Origin: CBDULX01 sp965368175
GTDB lineage: Bacteria; Pseudomonadota; Gammaproteobacteria; SZUA-229
Length of the DNA: 5,371 bases
NCBI GenBank assembly: GCA_965368175.1
Contig: CBDULX010000204.1
Span: forward strand, 1-5,371
Direction: 5' to 3'
A program made the position numbers and the translations under genes. Under the pieces are notes generated by a model. The model searched no databases, was not told where the DNA came from, and was given only the letters and a program-made list of their open reading frames with translations. Numbering within the stretch: position 1 is the first letter of the stretch; each line of letters starts with the position of its first letter. Below are positions 5,271 to 5,371 of this stretch, piece by piece.

Positions 5271-5371
5271 AAAGCTTCCGCTCCCTGCTCACGCTCCTTA
5301 CCTACGTCCCTGTAGGCAAAGCTTCCGCTCCCTGCTCACGCTCCTTACCTACGTCCCTGTAGGCAAAGCTT
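5271..5371. repeat. 47-bp tandem repeat running off the right edge
   Basis: Units start at 5271, 5318 and 5365, each with AAAGCTT. The first two are complete and identical over 47 bp, and the third is cut after 7 bases by the window end. Each unit contains CGCTCC twice (positions 9-14 and 22-27 of the unit) and an internal hairpin CCTAC-GTCCCT-GTAGG (5301-5316 and 5348-5363). The period is not a multiple of three, and stops occur in the frames examined, so it is not coding. It lies after the dsbC terminator. The true copy number is unknown, and the edge probably reflects an assembly break within the array. Confidence 0.9.

Noticed and set aside
5271..5371. CRISPR array made of the 47-bp units.
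   Set aside because: The units abut with no variable spacers between them, so this is a plain tandem repeat. No cas genes are present.
5271..5371. Minus-strand coding of the tandem repeat (a phrase like EREQGAEALPTGT recurs).
   Set aside because: The 47-bp period shifts frame at every unit, and stops occur within about two units, so no continuous protein results.

Overview
The window looks like a gammaproteobacterial chromosome segment. The evidence is a XerD recombinase ending in the typical HHPRA tail, followed directly by a DsbC-type disulfide isomerase (the xerD-dsbC order is classic for Gammaproteobacteria), and an AlgP/histone H1-like Lys/Ala repeat protein. Base composition is moderate in the genes and very AT-rich near the left end. 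I cannot name a genus. The non-round length, and a right end lying inside a tandem repeat, suggest that this is a whole short contig.

Layout from left to right. (1) Positions 1-48 hold the last 15 codons of a plus-strand gene, perhaps an outer-membrane beta-barrel protein, followed by a strong hairpin/T-tract terminator. (2) An AT-rich promoter region with a perfect TATAAT drives a small, extremely basic histone H1-like gene (224-715), closed by a textbook terminator. (3) Positions 794-917 are a compact palindromic, MITE-like element with perfect 16-bp terminal inverted repeats, lying between two convergent units. (4) A minus-strand operon mobA-mobB-moeA (3297 down to 930) encodes the late steps of molybdenum cofactor synthesis. 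Its junctions are tight: mobA and mobB overlap by 4 bp, and mobB and moeA overlap by 4 bp or are 5 bp apart depending on the moeA start. (5) An 86-bp divergent spacer with an imperfect inverted repeat separates mobA from xerD. (6) xerD (3384-4304) and dsbC (4424-5158) run on the plus strand, 119 bp apart, with a possible dsbC promoter between them. (7) After a dsbC terminator hairpin comes a small hairpin and then a 47-bp tandem repeat that runs off the right end.

How the genes work together. MoeA inserts molybdate into molybdopterin. MobA adds GMP to make the guanine-dinucleotide cofactor, and MobB is a GTP-binding accessory protein. The host therefore probably makes enzymes of the DMSO-reductase family, such as nitrate reductase or formate dehydrogenase. 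XerD resolves chromosome dimers with XerC at dif. DsbC repairs wrongly paired disulfides in the periplasm. The H1-like protein probably binds nucleic acid through its Lys-rich repeats.

The coding content is mostly housekeeping, and I do not see an undescribed multi-gene system. The parts most worth a second look are the palindromic element, the 47-bp tandem repeat, the 6-to-7-residue register change in the H1-like protein, and two inverted repeats in the regulatory spacers around xerD.
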